Shown here: positions 33,181 to 42,409 of the stretch, one piece after another
How positions within the stretch are numbered: position 1 is the stretch's first letter
How the letters are laid out: each line of letters opens with the position of its first letter
Assembly: GCA_019240525.1 (NCBI GenBank)
Contig: JAFAYE010000001.1
Coordinates: forward strand, 221,300-285,299
Direction of reading: 5' to 3'
Origin: Candidatus Eremiobacterota bacterium
Lineage (GTDB): Bacteria > Vulcanimicrobiota > Vulcanimicrobiia > Vulcanimicrobiales > Vulcanimicrobiaceae
DNA length: 64,000 bases
The notes under the pieces: generated by a model
Database searches by the model: none
Told to the model about the DNA's origin: nothing
Seen by the model: the letters and a program-made list of their open reading frames with translations, nothing else
Made by a program: the position numbers and the translations under genes

Positions 33181-33816
33181 CTCAAATCCCGATTGGCCTT
33201 TGCGCTTCGAATACTCCGTATAAGCAACGGTAACCGGAACTTCGACCAGCGTAAGCTTACGGTTGCCGATCTTTTGCAGTATCTCGGAGGCATGGGCCAT
33301 ACCGGGTTGCTCGATCTCGATCGCTTCCGCGGCGCGCCGTGTCAGCAGACGCAGACCGTTGTGAGTGTCGGTGATTTTGACGCGAGCATGCACGCGGGTA
33401 AAGATCAATGCGGCTTTGAGAAGCAGCCGTCGCGCCAACGGCATGGAGGCGTTCGCGTACAAAAACCGCGAGCCGACGGCAATGTCGGCACCGCTGCGCT
33501 GCAACTCGATGAGCAGATCGTCGATCGATCCGGCCGCGTGCTGCCCGTCGGCATCGAACGTGCAAATGTAATCTGCTCCGCGTGCCAGTGCGTAGCTGAT
33601 GCCCGTCTGAAGCGCCGCGCCCTGGCCGAGGTTGGTCACGTGATCGAGGACGTGCGCACCGCCGGCCCGCGCCAGTTGCGCGGTTTGGTCGGTCGACCCA
33701 TCGTTGACCACGCAGACCGTATCGTAGCCGAACCCGCGCAGCGAAGCGAGAACCGCAGAAATCGACGCGGCCTCATTGTACGCGGGAACGACGACCCACA
33801 GCTCGCGATTCTTCAC
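33127..33816 (-). CDS. DPM1-like family 2 glycosyltransferase (polyprenyl-phosphate sugar synthase type)
   Basis: A 229-aa GT2 enzyme: LWVVVPAYNEAASISAVLASL, VVNDGSTDQT, FDADGQHAAGSIDDL (DxD-like), and GSRF near 125. This is the dolichol-phosphate mannose synthase-like subgroup, which loads a sugar onto polyprenyl phosphate. It follows the doubled GT-C gene with a GTGA overlap (start GTG 33816), so it probably makes the lipid-linked donor used by that GT-C protein. The frame is open far upstream, but that part is the reverse side of the GT-C gene and was rejected. Confidence 0.9.
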   Translation of the reverse strand: MKNRELWVVVPAYNEAASISAVLASLRGFGYDTVCVVNDGSTDQTAQLARAGGAHVLDHVTNLGQGAALQTGISYALARGADYICTFDADGQHAAGSIDDLLIELQRSGADIAVGSRFLYANASMPLARRLLLKAALIFTRVHARVKITDTHNGLRLLTRRAAEAIEIEQPGMAHASEILQKIGNRKLTLVEVPVTVAYTEYSKRKGQSGFESVRILLDLLYGSLAVRR

Positions 33817-36623
33817 GCGCGTAACCCCGTTAACCGCAGTTGCGTCTCCGAGCGGGGTACCCGTTTGTGTCCGGCCAGCGCCACCGCCGGTACGACGAGC
33901 ATCAAAAGCCCAATCCAGGTCGGCAAGCGCAGAAGCCACATCGCCGGCCGGTTTGTCGAATTTCCTAGGACGAATTCGCGCCAGCCGGCCTCCGCCAGCC
34001 GCGGATCGATGGCAGGATAGACGTGCGCCATAACATGATGCGGCCACGGGACCGCCGCTGCGGCAAAGAGCGCTAGGATCGTGGCAAACGACGCGACCGC
34101 GGCGGCAAGCGCGATACCTCGCTCGCGGCGCCACAGCGTATAGGCGAGATACGCGGTCGGAAAAACGGGTGCGAGAAAGAGCGCCGCCGATGTCGCCATC
34201 ATCCAGGGAACCGCGAGCAGTACGACCGCGGCAAAGATCCAGGCACGGTATTCTCGCGCATACGCGAAGAGCAGGAGTGCGGCGGGAACCGCCGCGGCGA
34301 TCTCTCCCGTGTGCACGAACGAGCCTCCTATCAATGCAAACGCCGGTGGAACGAGCGCGATCATCGCGGGGGCGGCGAACTGCCGGGCGAGCCGCACGGC
34401 CACGACCACGCCCAGCACGGTCATGAGAGCATAGGAAAGACCGCCGAAAAATGCGGCGGAAGCGTCGGGAACGCCGAACGCGGCGACGACGCTCGACAGA
34501 CTGTATTGATTGTCGCGTGAAACCTCGGAAAGCGCGTGAGCCGGAATCACGTCGAAGAGGTATTCCACCGTCTGGGCAACGCCGGCGCTTGCAATGCAAA
34601 CGATACCGAGGAGCCCAAAACCGGCGAGCAGCGGCGTGCGTATCGGCGGATAACCCGCGAAAAGCGCGACGGCCGCCGGTAACGCGAGATGCGGCTCGAC
34701 CATCGCCATGACCATGGCGGCGGTGGCGAGCGCAACGCGGTTGTTCGCAACGGCATACGCCGCAAGCACGAGGGCGGCCACCGCGAGCGGCGCGACATTG
34801 CCCGCCGAGAACGACGTCAATCCGGCCGAGAGCGCAACGCCGGCCCAAGCGACGAGCCACGACTGTTTCGTTAGGCGCGCAAGCAACGACACCGCGATCG
34901 CGAGCGCTCCCAAAAGTACGGCCCACCAGGCGACCGCCGCCGCTTCGAACGGTAAGAACGTGAATGGCCTGAAAAATGCGAGGGCGTACGGCGGATAGGG
35001 TGACGGAACGGCCACGCCGGGCGGAGGACGGTAGTAGGGCGCCGCAGTGCGACTTTCACAGGCCGCCATCGGCCGGGCAAAATATGGATTGAGTCCGTCG
35101 CGCTGCGCCGACGCCGCGCAATAATATGCGCGCACGTCAATACCAAGGCGATCGCCGGCCGCGTCAGCATAAAATTGCGCGCCGATCGGTAGGAGCGTGC
35201 AGGCTATGCCTAGCGCAACCGCCGGAGAGATTGTAAGGCGAAAACGAAGCACATCGGCTTGCCGAAGCAACAATCCGAGCAAAAGCGCCAGGCCGCCCCA
35301 CGTCGGCAATCGCAGAAGCCATGCGGCCAGCGAGTCGGTGGAACTGCGCTGCGTAAAGCGGCTCCACGAGGCCTCGGCGAGACGCGCATCGATGGCTGCA
35401 GCGACGGTGTGGGCGCCGCCGTGCGGCACGACGATTGCGAGATCGCTAAGACCAAAGAGCAGCGCCGCGGTCGCAATCGCGGCAATCAGCAAGGCAACGC
35501 TACTGTGATTCCAATAGCGCCACGCCAGATATCCGACGGGCACGAGTGGCGCAACGATGAGCGCCGGCGAAATCGCCCAGACCCATGGTACGACGAGCAG
35601 GAGCAGGGCGATGATCGCAGCGACTCCCGTGGCCGGAGCTGCCGATCCGACGACTAACATCGCGGCCGGAACCGCGGCAGCGATCTGGGTGACGTGGATG
35701 AACGTGCCACCGAAAACGGCGAAGGCCGGCGGCACGCAGATCAAAAAAGCGTCGTTGCGCTTCTTCTTCGCGAGCGTTCCGGCGCACGCCACGCCGAGTG
35801 CTAGCATCGCGACGTACCACAAGGCTCCCGCGCGCATTGCGATCGATTGGGCCACGCCGAAGTGCGCAAGCACGGCTGTCAAACTCAGCTGCGTGTCTCT
35901 GCTCACTTCCGAGAGGGCGTGCGCGGGGAGCACGCCCGCGAAATATTCCGCGTTCACCGCCGGGCCCAATGCCGCGAGCGAAAGAGCGCTCAGGACCGCG
36001 GCGACGATTGCAAGCGGCCAGCGTGCCGCTGGTTGCCAAACCGCGAGCGCCAAACAGACCGGCAAACCGAGATGGGGCTCGATCATGGCGCCGCCCGCAA
36101 AGAGCGCGGCAAAGCGAAAATCGCCACGCCACGCAGAATAGGCGGCCGCACAAATGCAGCCAATTGCAAGCGGCACAATCTCTCCGAACGGAACGGAGAT
36201 TACGCCGAGGCAGAGTCCTAAAGCCGCGACCGTCACTTCCCACCGTTGACCGGCAAACCGCGCCAGCGCGCCGACGCAAATCAACCATGCCAGCACGAGC
36301 AATGCGGTCCAGAGCGTAGCGGCGACCGCGAACGGAAAGACTGCCAACGGCTCCAGGAGCGCAATCGCATAGCCGGGTAACGGCGCGGGAATCGCGACAC
36401 CGGGGTTTTTGTCGAAGAATGGCGTGGGGCCGATTGCGATTTCACATGAGTGCAGCGGCTCGACGCGATACGGGTCCGCGCCCGCGGCGGCGACCCGCGC
36501 CGCGCAATAGAACGCGCGAAAGTCGCCCATCAAAAAACCGGTGCGCGCAACAACACCGGTTTGTAAGACGAACGTCAACAGAGTTGCCGTAACGATGGCC
36601 GCACCGATCCAGCGGCTCCTCAC
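33813..36623 (-). CDS. Duplicated GT-C (GT87/DUF2029-like) membrane glycosyltransferase
   Basis: A 936-aa protein made of two homologous halves of about 460 residues. Both halves carry the acidic loop with DxRAxYCAA (GDFRAFYCAA; DVRAYYCAA), a PGVAxPxPxPxYA loop, an EPHLxLP segment, HALSEVSRD (seen twice, about 1390 bases apart), and a terminal AWLLRLPTW/MWLLRLPTW. Each half has nine or ten membrane helices. The halves have diverged strongly in DNA but keep these motifs, so the duplication is old. GT87 enzymes transfer sugars from polyprenyl-phosphate donors outside the membrane. Start GTG 36623 lies four bases after the regulator's stop; the DPM1-like gene follows with overlap. Confidence 0.85.
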   Translation of the reverse strand: MRSRWIGAAIVTATLLTFVLQTGVVARTGFLMGDFRAFYCAARVAAAGADPYRVEPLHSCEIAIGPTPFFDKNPGVAIPAPLPGYAIALLEPLAVFPFAVAATLWTALLVLAWLICVGALARFAGQRWEVTVAALGLCLGVISVPFGEIVPLAIGCICAAAYSAWRGDFRFAALFAGGAMIEPHLGLPVCLALAVWQPAARWPLAIVAAVLSALSLAALGPAVNAEYFAGVLPAHALSEVSRDTQLSLTAVLAHFGVAQSIAMRAGALWYVAMLALGVACAGTLAKKKRNDAFLICVPPAFAVFGGTFIHVTQIAAAVPAAMLVVGSAAPATGVAAIIALLLLVVPWVWAISPALIVAPLVPVGYLAWRYWNHSSVALLIAAIATAALLFGLSDLAIVVPHGGAHTVAAAIDARLAEASWSRFTQRSSTDSLAAWLLRLPTWGGLALLLGLLLRQADVLRFRLTISPAVALGIACTLLPIGAQFYADAAGDRLGIDVRAYYCAASAQRDGLNPYFARPMAACESRTAAPYYRPPPGVAVPSPYPPYALAFFRPFTFLPFEAAAVAWWAVLLGALAIAVSLLARLTKQSWLVAWAGVALSAGLTSFSAGNVAPLAVAALVLAAYAVANNRVALATAAMVMAMVEPHLALPAAVALFAGYPPIRTPLLAGFGLLGIVCIASAGVAQTVEYLFDVIPAHALSEVSRDNQYSLSSVVAAFGVPDASAAFFGGLSYALMTVLGVVVAVRLARQFAAPAMIALVPPAFALIGGSFVHTGEIAAAVPAALLLFAYAREYRAWIFAAVVLLAVPWMMATSAALFLAPVFPTAYLAYTLWRRERGIALAAAVASFATILALFAAAAVPWPHHVMAHVYPAIDPRLAEAGWREFVLGNSTNRPAMWLLRLPTWIGLLMLVVPAVALAGHKRVPRSETQLRLTGLRA

Positions 36624-36627
36624 GGGA

Positions 36628-38109
36628 TTACGTTCCCGAGACGAGGCGCAGGTTCGGCTTTTCGCCGGATTGACAATCGAGCGTCGACACGATTTCGGCG
36701 ATGCGATCGAGCACCATGACGTGGCGTTGCTTGAGTGCCACGTCGAGCGAAGCAACCCACGGTTCGTGGGCATCTCCGATGAGAAGATCGCCGCGATAAA
36801 CGCGAGCGGCGCTGCGGTAGTGGGCGTAAGCGGCCCGCAACTCGCCGCGATTGTACTGCTCGTCGGCATCGTTCGCGTGCGAAACGAAGCGATTGACGTC
36901 GACGATGACGTTATCGAGATCGATGGTCAGTTCGTCGCCGGCGCGAAAATACGCCTCAACGTCGTTAAAGCCGACGATATGCGCTATCGCTTTGCGAATG
37001 TTCGAGCAGGCGGTGCGCAAGCTCTGGGCGACAAGATGGCGTTCGGCGCCCGGCCAAAAGACTTGGCCGATCTCCGCGCGGGAAGCCGTGCCGTTGGGTT
37101 GCAGTGCGACATATTTGAAGATCTGCCGATCCCGCCGGCGCACCCATTCAATCGTTTGACGGTCGATTTCGGTGAGAAACCAGCCGAAGAGGCGTACCTG
37201 CATCGGCGTGACCGGCGCGACGCGCCGGCCATAGCGATCGTAGAGCCGGCTGCGGGAGAGCGCGCGCAACGGGCGATAGCCATCGGCAGTGTGGACGACG
37301 AAGAGTCCTTGTTCCTCGAGCGCCTGAAGCTGCGCGCGATCGTCCAGATACGATCCGCTCATCAGCTTGAGCACGAGATCGGCTTCGGGCTCGGCGACGT
37401 GCTTGAGCGATTCAGCGATAAATTCGTTGAACAAGTGCCCGTGGCGCGTGCGCCAGTGTTCGAAGGCTTGTGCGAGATTGCAGTTGTCTTCGGCTGCTTT
37501 ACGAAGCGCGCCGCTGACAACTTGCGGCCACCCGTCCGTCGCCTCGAGCATTCGAAGCACGTCCGTATGCGTGAACGGCACGCCGCACGTTTCCGCAACG
37601 TGCCGAATCCCGGCTGCGTCGAAGGCGAGCCGTTCGGCATCGCAGAGCACGGCCGTGCCGTCGGAAACGTAGTGACCGACGTGAAAAGCCGCGCGCGAAC
37701 GGCAGGCCAGCAAGAGCGAGACGTCTTCGGGCAGATCGTCGATGAGCGCCAGGATGCACTCGATGCCTCCGACATCGGGCGTATCCTCGCAGTCGAGCGC
37801 GAGCTCGAGGGGAGCGCGCGCGGAGAGTGTCTCGATGAGCTCGTCGTGCGTATTGAATTGAACTTCGAGCCCTAAAGCGCGCGCGATTGCGCCCCAAACG
37901 TTCTCGGATTTCGCCCCAGCGGAAACGACGCAATACGTGCCGTTCGTAGCGGAATGGCGCAAGTACCCAAGCAGCGCCATCGTCTTACCAAAACCGGGAG
38001 GAGCGACCAAAAACCGAACTGGAACGCTCTTAAAGCGTCCCAACCATTCTTCGAGGCCTTGGCGTCGAACGATCGACGGCCCAAGGCGGGGCATCATCCC
38101 TGAGCTCAT
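36628..38109 (-). CDS. ATPase regulator with winged-helix and BTAD domains (SARP-like)
   Basis: A 493-aa regulator. N-terminal STAND/MalT-like ATPase with P-loop APPGFGKT at 36-43 and a Walker B-type LALDCEDTPD region. Residues about 300-400 form an OmpR-type winged helix (APVTPMQVRLFGWFL; AEIGQVFWPGAERHLVAQSL), followed by a BTAD-like helical region (DVNRFVSHANDADEQYNRGELRAAYAHY). Such proteins activate the operon next to them in response to an unknown signal. It is the first gene of an operon with the doubled GT-C and DPM1-like genes, has the Shine-Dalgarno AGGA and lies downstream of a good promoter, so it likely controls its own operon. Confidence 0.85.
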   Translation of the reverse strand: MSSGMMPRLGPSIVRRQGLEEWLGRFKSVPVRFLVAPPGFGKTMALLGYLRHSATNGTYCVVSAGAKSENVWGAIARALGLEVQFNTHDELIETLSARAPLELALDCEDTPDVGGIECILALIDDLPEDVSLLLACRSRAAFHVGHYVSDGTAVLCDAERLAFDAAGIRHVAETCGVPFTHTDVLRMLEATDGWPQVVSGALRKAAEDNCNLAQAFEHWRTRHGHLFNEFIAESLKHVAEPEADLVLKLMSGSYLDDRAQLQALEEQGLFVVHTADGYRPLRALSRSRLYDRYGRRVAPVTPMQVRLFGWFLTEIDRQTIEWVRRRDRQIFKYVALQPNGTASRAEIGQVFWPGAERHLVAQSLRTACSNIRKAIAHIVGFNDVEAYFRAGDELTIDLDNVIVDVNRFVSHANDADEQYNRGELRAAYAHYRSAARVYRGDLLIGDAHEPWVASLDVALKQRHVMVLDRIAEIVSTLDCQSGEKPNLRLVSGT

Positions 38110-38157
38110 AAATTCCTGAGGGCGGTTAAGAAGTAGTGGTTCCCCCCTCTGCTCCTT

Positions 38158-38186
38158 AGTATAACCGATTGTTCATACTTTCGCAA
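38158..38186 (-). promoter_or_regulatory. Sigma-70-type promoter for the BTAD/GT-C operon
   Basis: On the minus strand TTGCGA (38186-38181) is followed by a 17-base spacer and TATACT (38163-38158), matching four of six and five of six consensus bases. Transcription would start near 38151, giving a leader of about 42 bases before ATG 38109. The remaining 38187-38329 holds nothing I recognise. Confidence 0.72.
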
Positions 38187-38329
38187 TACATTCACGCTCG
38201 CTACGATAACAAGTATTCGACGGAACACGGTAAGAAATACGCTCGGGGCGCATTTTATTCGGTCAACGCGTCAGCCTGCCTTATGAACCGCGGCAATGCG
38301 GCGCGTGGAGGAATGAACTCCGACGGCCG

Positions 38330-39160
38330 TCACGGTAACACGAGTGCGCGGGCCAGCGGGTTGAGCATTCTCGATCGCCAGCGCAGCTCGTAGTTCAGCC
38401 GGCGCACCGCATTAATTGCCTTGACTTGCGCGGGTTGTGCGCGCTCGATGCGTTCGGTCAATTTATGATGTTCGACCAAGCTCGGGCGCAGGCGCGCCAA
38501 CGCCGGCCGTGCCGCCAATGGGTGCCGGCCCACAAAGCGCAGCAACCGCGGATAGACCGGCGCAAAATAGCGAGCCACGTCGAAACGATCGAGCTGCGCT
38601 TCGGTCAACACCTCACCCGGCGCGCCGAGCGAGGAGTAGTGGCGCCCTTTTTCGGCATGCCGGCGCGGCTCGAGCGTATGTCCGTAGTGCGCGTACACAT
38701 ACGGAACGGCGACGCGCTTGCCGCGCGAACCGACGAGCTTCTCGTGGACCGCACCTTCCCAGCGCAACGCCGGGTGATAGCGAAAGAAGATCATCCGACG
38801 CTCGATCGACGTATAGTAATCGAACGATGCAAAAAAATGCCACGTATAGCCGTCGACGAAGTCGAACTCGTCGCCAACGCGATCGAGGTGGTTGGCGACG
38901 CGGCGGACGGTCGCGCCGTGCACTTCGTCGGCGTCGATAAATGCGATCCATCGAGCACCGCTGTGCTCGGCGTGCAACCGCAGGCAATGGTTGCGGGCAG
39001 CGGCAAAACCCGAAAACGGAGCCCGGTCAACGATAAGGCGATTGGCGAGGCCAAAGCTACTCTGAGCTAGTGCGGCCGAATGAGGCGACGGTTCGGGCGC
39101 ATTATCGTTTACGATGAGTTGGCCGGCAACATCTGCGATGGAGTCGAGCATCGCCGGCAA
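38330..39160 (-). CDS. Family 2 glycosyltransferase with unclear start
   Basis: A GT2-type protein: FAAARNHCLRLHAEHSGARWIAFIDADE is the TIGR-style domain with the DxD motif (Asp105-Ala-Asp107), then DFVDGYTWHFFASFDYYTSIERRMIFFRYH. It resembles SPBc2/WaaE-type glycosyltransferases of LPS core and capsule synthesis. From ATG 39160 it lacks the usual first beta strand. That strand is encoded just upstream in frame (SIAAHLILGPREEPFLPAM), but there is no ATG, GTG or TTG before it; only ATT or CTG near 39215 could start it. The real N-terminus is therefore probably upstream of 39160, and the divergent gene at 39242 limits it. Confidence 0.78.
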   Translation of the reverse strand: MPAMLDSIADVAGQLIVNDNAPEPSPHSAALAQSSFGLANRLIVDRAPFSGFAAARNHCLRLHAEHSGARWIAFIDADEVHGATVRRVANHLDRVGDEFDFVDGYTWHFFASFDYYTSIERRMIFFRYHPALRWEGAVHEKLVGSRGKRVAVPYVYAHYGHTLEPRRHAEKGRHYSSLGAPGEVLTEAQLDRFDVARYFAPVYPRLLRFVGRHPLAARPALARLRPSLVEHHKLTERIERAQPAQVKAINAVRRLNYELRWRSRMLNPLARALVLP

Positions 39161-39241
39161 AAACGGCTCCTCACGCGGGCCGAGGATCAGGTGAGCGGCG
39201 ATCGAGGATGACAGAATAGCTGCAGCTTCGAAGTCGGCGCG

Positions 39242-40297
39242 ATGCCGCCTCTGCGCTTGGCCGTCGACGCGCGCGTCATCGCCGAAGATACGCGCGGCAT
39301 CGGCCGTTATGCGCGGGCGGTCATGCGACGTTTAATCCTTTGCGACGACGTCGAGCTGACGTTGCTCGCGGCGGGCCCATTTCCTGGTCGCAGCGCGGCC
39401 GCCTACACGATGGCACTGGGAAGCGATAGGTTTGTAGTGCGCAGTCGTGTGGGGCGCAACCTCGATGCGATCTGGCATCCCGCCAACGGTACGTTTTTTA
39501 CCTCGAAACTCCCCAGCATCGCAACGATTCACGACGCGGTTCCCTTTCGCTATCCGAACCCGGATTCAAAGCGCCGACGTCACGCTCAGCTTCCGTTTCT
39601 TCGTTCGGCTCGCACGGCTACGCGGGTCATCGCGGTCTCACGCTTCGGCCGCAGCGAAGTCCATTCGTTGCTGGCGATCCCGCTACAAAGCATCGAGGTG
39701 ATCGAACATGGCGTCGACTCCACGTTTGCGCCCGGCGATGCGCGACCGCTTCCGGCTCCCTTGCACGGGCGTCCGTTCTTACTCTTCGTCGGCGATCCGC
39801 TCGGGGAGCCGCGCAAAAATTTTGCCCTGCTCTACGATGCTTATCGGCGCGCATGGCCTGAGGGCGACGGGCCGTCGCTGGCGATTGCCGGTCCGCGCGC
39901 GCCTGCGCTGCCCGGCGTCGTCCATGCGGGAAACCTCGCCGACGACCTGGTCGCCGGGAGCAACGATTCCTTGCGCGCGTGCTACCGCGGCGCGGTCGCG
40001 CTCGTTCTCGCGTCGTATCACGAGACCTTCGGCATGCCGATGCTCGAAGCAATGGCCTGCGGAACGCCGGTCGTCGCCTCGAGCGCAAGCGCTCTGCCCG
40101 AGATTGCGGGTGATGCCGCCCTTTTCGCTCCGGCCGACGATGCCCAGGCTTGGGCGTCGGCGCTGCGGCGGATAATCGCCGACGCGCTACTGCGCGAGAA
40201 TCTTCGATCCGCTGGGTTGCGCCGCGCACGGCATTTTAGCTGGGATGAGAGCGCGCGCCGGCATCTTCTGCTCTTTCGTGAGGTAGCCCAACGATGA
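39242..40297 (+). CDS. Family 4 glycosyltransferase
   Basis: A 351-aa GT-B enzyme: the N-terminal domain starts LAVDARVIAEDTRGIGRYAR, typical of mannosyltransferases of this type; the C-terminal domain has PFLLFVGDPLGEPRKNFALLYDAY and the donor motif SYHETFGMPMLEAMACGTPVVAS (ExFGxxxxE). No membrane segment. It shares four bases with the next GT4 gene (ATGA). The two are similar in layout and probably add successive sugars to the same surface glycan. Confidence 0.9.
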   Translation: MPPLRLAVDARVIAEDTRGIGRYARAVMRRLILCDDVELTLLAAGPFPGRSAAAYTMALGSDRFVVRSRVGRNLDAIWHPANGTFFTSKLPSIATIHDAVPFRYPNPDSKRRRHAQLPFLRSARTATRVIAVSRFGRSEVHSLLAIPLQSIEVIEHGVDSTFAPGDARPLPAPLHGRPFLLFVGDPLGEPRKNFALLYDAYRRAWPEGDGPSLAIAGPRAPALPGVVHAGNLADDLVAGSNDSLRACYRGAVALVLASYHETFGMPMLEAMACGTPVVASSASALPEIAGDAALFAPADDAQAWASALRRIIADALLRENLRSAGLRRARHFSWDESARRHLLLFREVAQR

Positions 40298-41319
40298 TCC
40301 GCGTCGGCGTAGACGCGTGGAATCTTCCCGGCGATCGACGCGGCATCGGCCGTTATCTGCGCGAAATCTTGCGCGTTTGGTGGGAGAACGGCCGCGCCGA
40401 GGTGACCCTTATCGTTCCGGAATGGCAGACGTGGACGGCGCGCGCTCGGTATCGGCGCGAAGTCGAGGGACGACCCTACGCGGTCGTTTCGCGTCGGTTT
40501 CATTCGCGAAGAAGACTCGATGCGCTTTGGTTTCCCTTTAACGGATGCAGTTGGACGAACTTTTCACTTCCCGCAACCGCAACGCTGCACGACGCGTCGA
40601 ACTTCGTCGTCCCAGAATACTCGCCGCAGACCCAGCGCATTTTTCAAGTCGCGGCGGAGCGATGCCGCGCGCTGATCACCGATTCGCTGTTCGCGCAAGA
40701 CGAGCTCGCGCGCGAGCTGCACGTTGAGCGCGACCGCATCGTGGCGATCCCGCTGGGTGTCGTCTCGCCGCGTCCGCCGGCACCGGTTGCACTCGACGTC
40801 GCCGCGCTTGCGCCTTTCGTGCTCTACGTGGGCAACGCGGAACGTCGCAAGGGATTCGACACGTTGCTTGCGGCGATGGCGACGGTCAGCGAAAAGCGGC
40901 GCGACCTTGCGTTGGTCGTGACGACACGCCTGAACGGCTGGCACGTTCCCGCCGGCGTCCGCGTCGTGGAGTTGGGACACGTCAGCGACGCGCTGCTGAG
41001 CGCGCTCTATCGCGGTTGTGAACTCTTGGCGTTTCCGTCACGCTACGAGGGCTTTGGCTTGCCGGTCCTCGAGGCGATGAGTTATGGGGCTGCGGTGGTC
41101 GCTTCGAATAGCTCGGCCATCCCTGAAGTGGGCGGCGATGCGGTTTGCTACGTGCCGCCGGGCGACGACGCGCAACTGGCGGCGGCAATCCTTCGGGTCG
41201 CCGGCGACGGCGCCTATGCCCGGGAGCTGCGTCGGCGCGGCCCGGGCCGCGCAGCAACCTTTACCTGGGAAGCAACGGCATCGCGTACGCTCGCGGTCAT
41301 CGAGGCGACCGTTGGCTAA
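40294..41319 (+). CDS. Family 4 glycosyltransferase
   Basis: A 341-aa GT-B enzyme with VDAWNLPGDRRGIGRYLREIL at the N-terminus, LYVGNAERRKGFDTLLAAM and SRYEGFGLPVLEAMSYGAAVVAS (ExFGxxxxE-type donor motif) in the C-terminal domain. It is paralogous to the gene just upstream. It overlaps that gene by four bases and the Nudix gene by eight, so the three form an operon. Confidence 0.9.
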   Translation: MIRVGVDAWNLPGDRRGIGRYLREILRVWWENGRAEVTLIVPEWQTWTARARYRREVEGRPYAVVSRRFHSRRRLDALWFPFNGCSWTNFSLPATATLHDASNFVVPEYSPQTQRIFQVAAERCRALITDSLFAQDELARELHVERDRIVAIPLGVVSPRPPAPVALDVAALAPFVLYVGNAERRKGFDTLLAAMATVSEKRRDLALVVTTRLNGWHVPAGVRVVELGHVSDALLSALYRGCELLAFPSRYEGFGLPVLEAMSYGAAVVASNSSAIPEVGGDAVCYVPPGDDAQLAAAILRVAGDGAYARELRRRGPGRAATFTWEATASRTLAVIEATVG

Positions 41320-41803
41320 AGCGGCATCGTTTCGTCTGGCGACGGGGATTGTAATCCACGACGGACGCGTGCTGATGGTTGCGTCGCGCTATCCCAACCA
41401 GCCGCTCCCGCTCTGGAATCTTCCGGGCGGGCGGCAACTGCCCGGCGAGCTGCTCGCCGAGACGGTCGCCCGGGAGATGCTTGAAGAGACGGGGCTCCAC
41501 GCGCGAGCGCGCGAGCTGGCGTACGTCAGCGAAAGCTACGATGGCGACACGCACTTTCTGAATCTGACGTTTCTGCTCACTCTGGATTCCGCGCACGCCA
41601 AACTTCCTTCCCTCACGCCGGACGACAGCGAAGATCACGTGGTCGAGGTTGCCTGGGTTCCGCTGAGCCAGGTTGGCGAGCGGATCGCCGTTGCGATTGT
41701 ACGCGAGCCTTTGCTCGCATACTTGACCGGCGGACTTGCGACTCGATACGCGGGAGTTCATGACGCGGGAATTACGATCGCCTGGCCGCGCGATTCTCGG
41801 TGA
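41312..41803 (+). CDS. Nudix hydrolase
   Basis: A 163-aa protein with the full Nudix box: GGRQLPGELLAETVAREMLEETGL (GX5EX7REUXEEXGU). The start is TTG 41312, inside the end of the GT4 gene; the frame is open further upstream, but that is the reverse of no gene and was rejected. It may hydrolyse a nucleoside diphosphate derivative such as a nucleotide sugar, fitting the operon, though specificity cannot be predicted from the box. Its 3' end overlaps the converging GNAT gene by 32 bases. Confidence 0.87.
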   Translation: MAKAASFRLATGIVIHDGRVLMVASRYPNQPLPLWNLPGGRQLPGELLAETVAREMLEETGLHARARELAYVSESYDGDTHFLNLTFLLTLDSAHAKLPSLTPDDSEDHVVEVAWVPLSQVGERIAVAIVREPLLAYLTGGLATRYAGVHDAGITIAWPRDSR

Positions 41804-42341
41804 GCGATGTTTCCCAGCGTTCGCGACCCAGCGAATGCGCAATGACGTCGACGGTCTTACCGGCGACGGTCGCCCCGTGCGCCAACGTTCCCTCCTCTTC
41901 GAAACCGTTATGACGTAAGACCGCGCGCGACGATTGATTTTCCGGAAGACAGTAGGCGCGAACCTCACGCAGGCGAGCGCGGCGGAAGCCTTCATCGATC
42001 AGCGCCGCCACCGCTTCCGTAGCAATCCCCCGCCGGCGGTGCGCGCGCACGACACTGTAACCGACCTCGCCGGTTGCGCGGCCTTGGGCAATGCGCAGCG
42101 AAACCCAACCCAGCGGTTCGCTACCCTCGAGATACTGAAGGAGCCACTCGAAGCGTCCGACAACGCCTGGCCCGAAACGCAACGGCCGCGCCGCAACCAG
42201 TCGTAAGAACTGCGCCCGATCGACGTCCGGAAGGTCTTGATAGTCGCGAAGGTCGGGTTCCTGAAGCAGCCGCCATAGCGCGTCGCCGTTTGCCGAGGTC
42301 ACGGGCACGAGCCTCAAGCGTGCCGTTTGTATCGTCCTCAC
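41772..42341 (-). CDS. GNAT N-acetyltransferase, RimJ/RimL type
   Basis: A 189-aa acetyltransferase of the RimJ/RimL subgroup: TARLRLVPVTSANGDALWRLL at the start, VGYSVVRAHRRRGIATEAVAALIDEGF with the acetyl-CoA loop (RRRGIA), and CLPENQSSRAVLRHNGFEEEG. Substrate unknown; these enzymes modify amino groups of proteins or small molecules. Convergent with and overlapping the Nudix gene. Confidence 0.88.
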   Translation of the reverse strand: MRTIQTARLRLVPVTSANGDALWRLLQEPDLRDYQDLPDVDRAQFLRLVAARPLRFGPGVVGRFEWLLQYLEGSEPLGWVSLRIAQGRATGEVGYSVVRAHRRRGIATEAVAALIDEGFRRARLREVRAYCLPENQSSRAVLRHNGFEEEGTLAHGATVAGKTVDVIAHSLGRERWETSLTENRAARRS

Positions 42342-42409
42342 CGCGCGGAGAGTTCCTCGGCAGCGGCGGGCCCCTTGTCAAGCGAGCGAATCCGAGGGAT
42401 GAGAGCGGC

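Noticed and set aside
38169-38393. Plus-strand frame of 74 residues
   Set aside because: Overlaps the promoter of the regulator and the end of the GT2 gene; no ribosome site or conservation signal.
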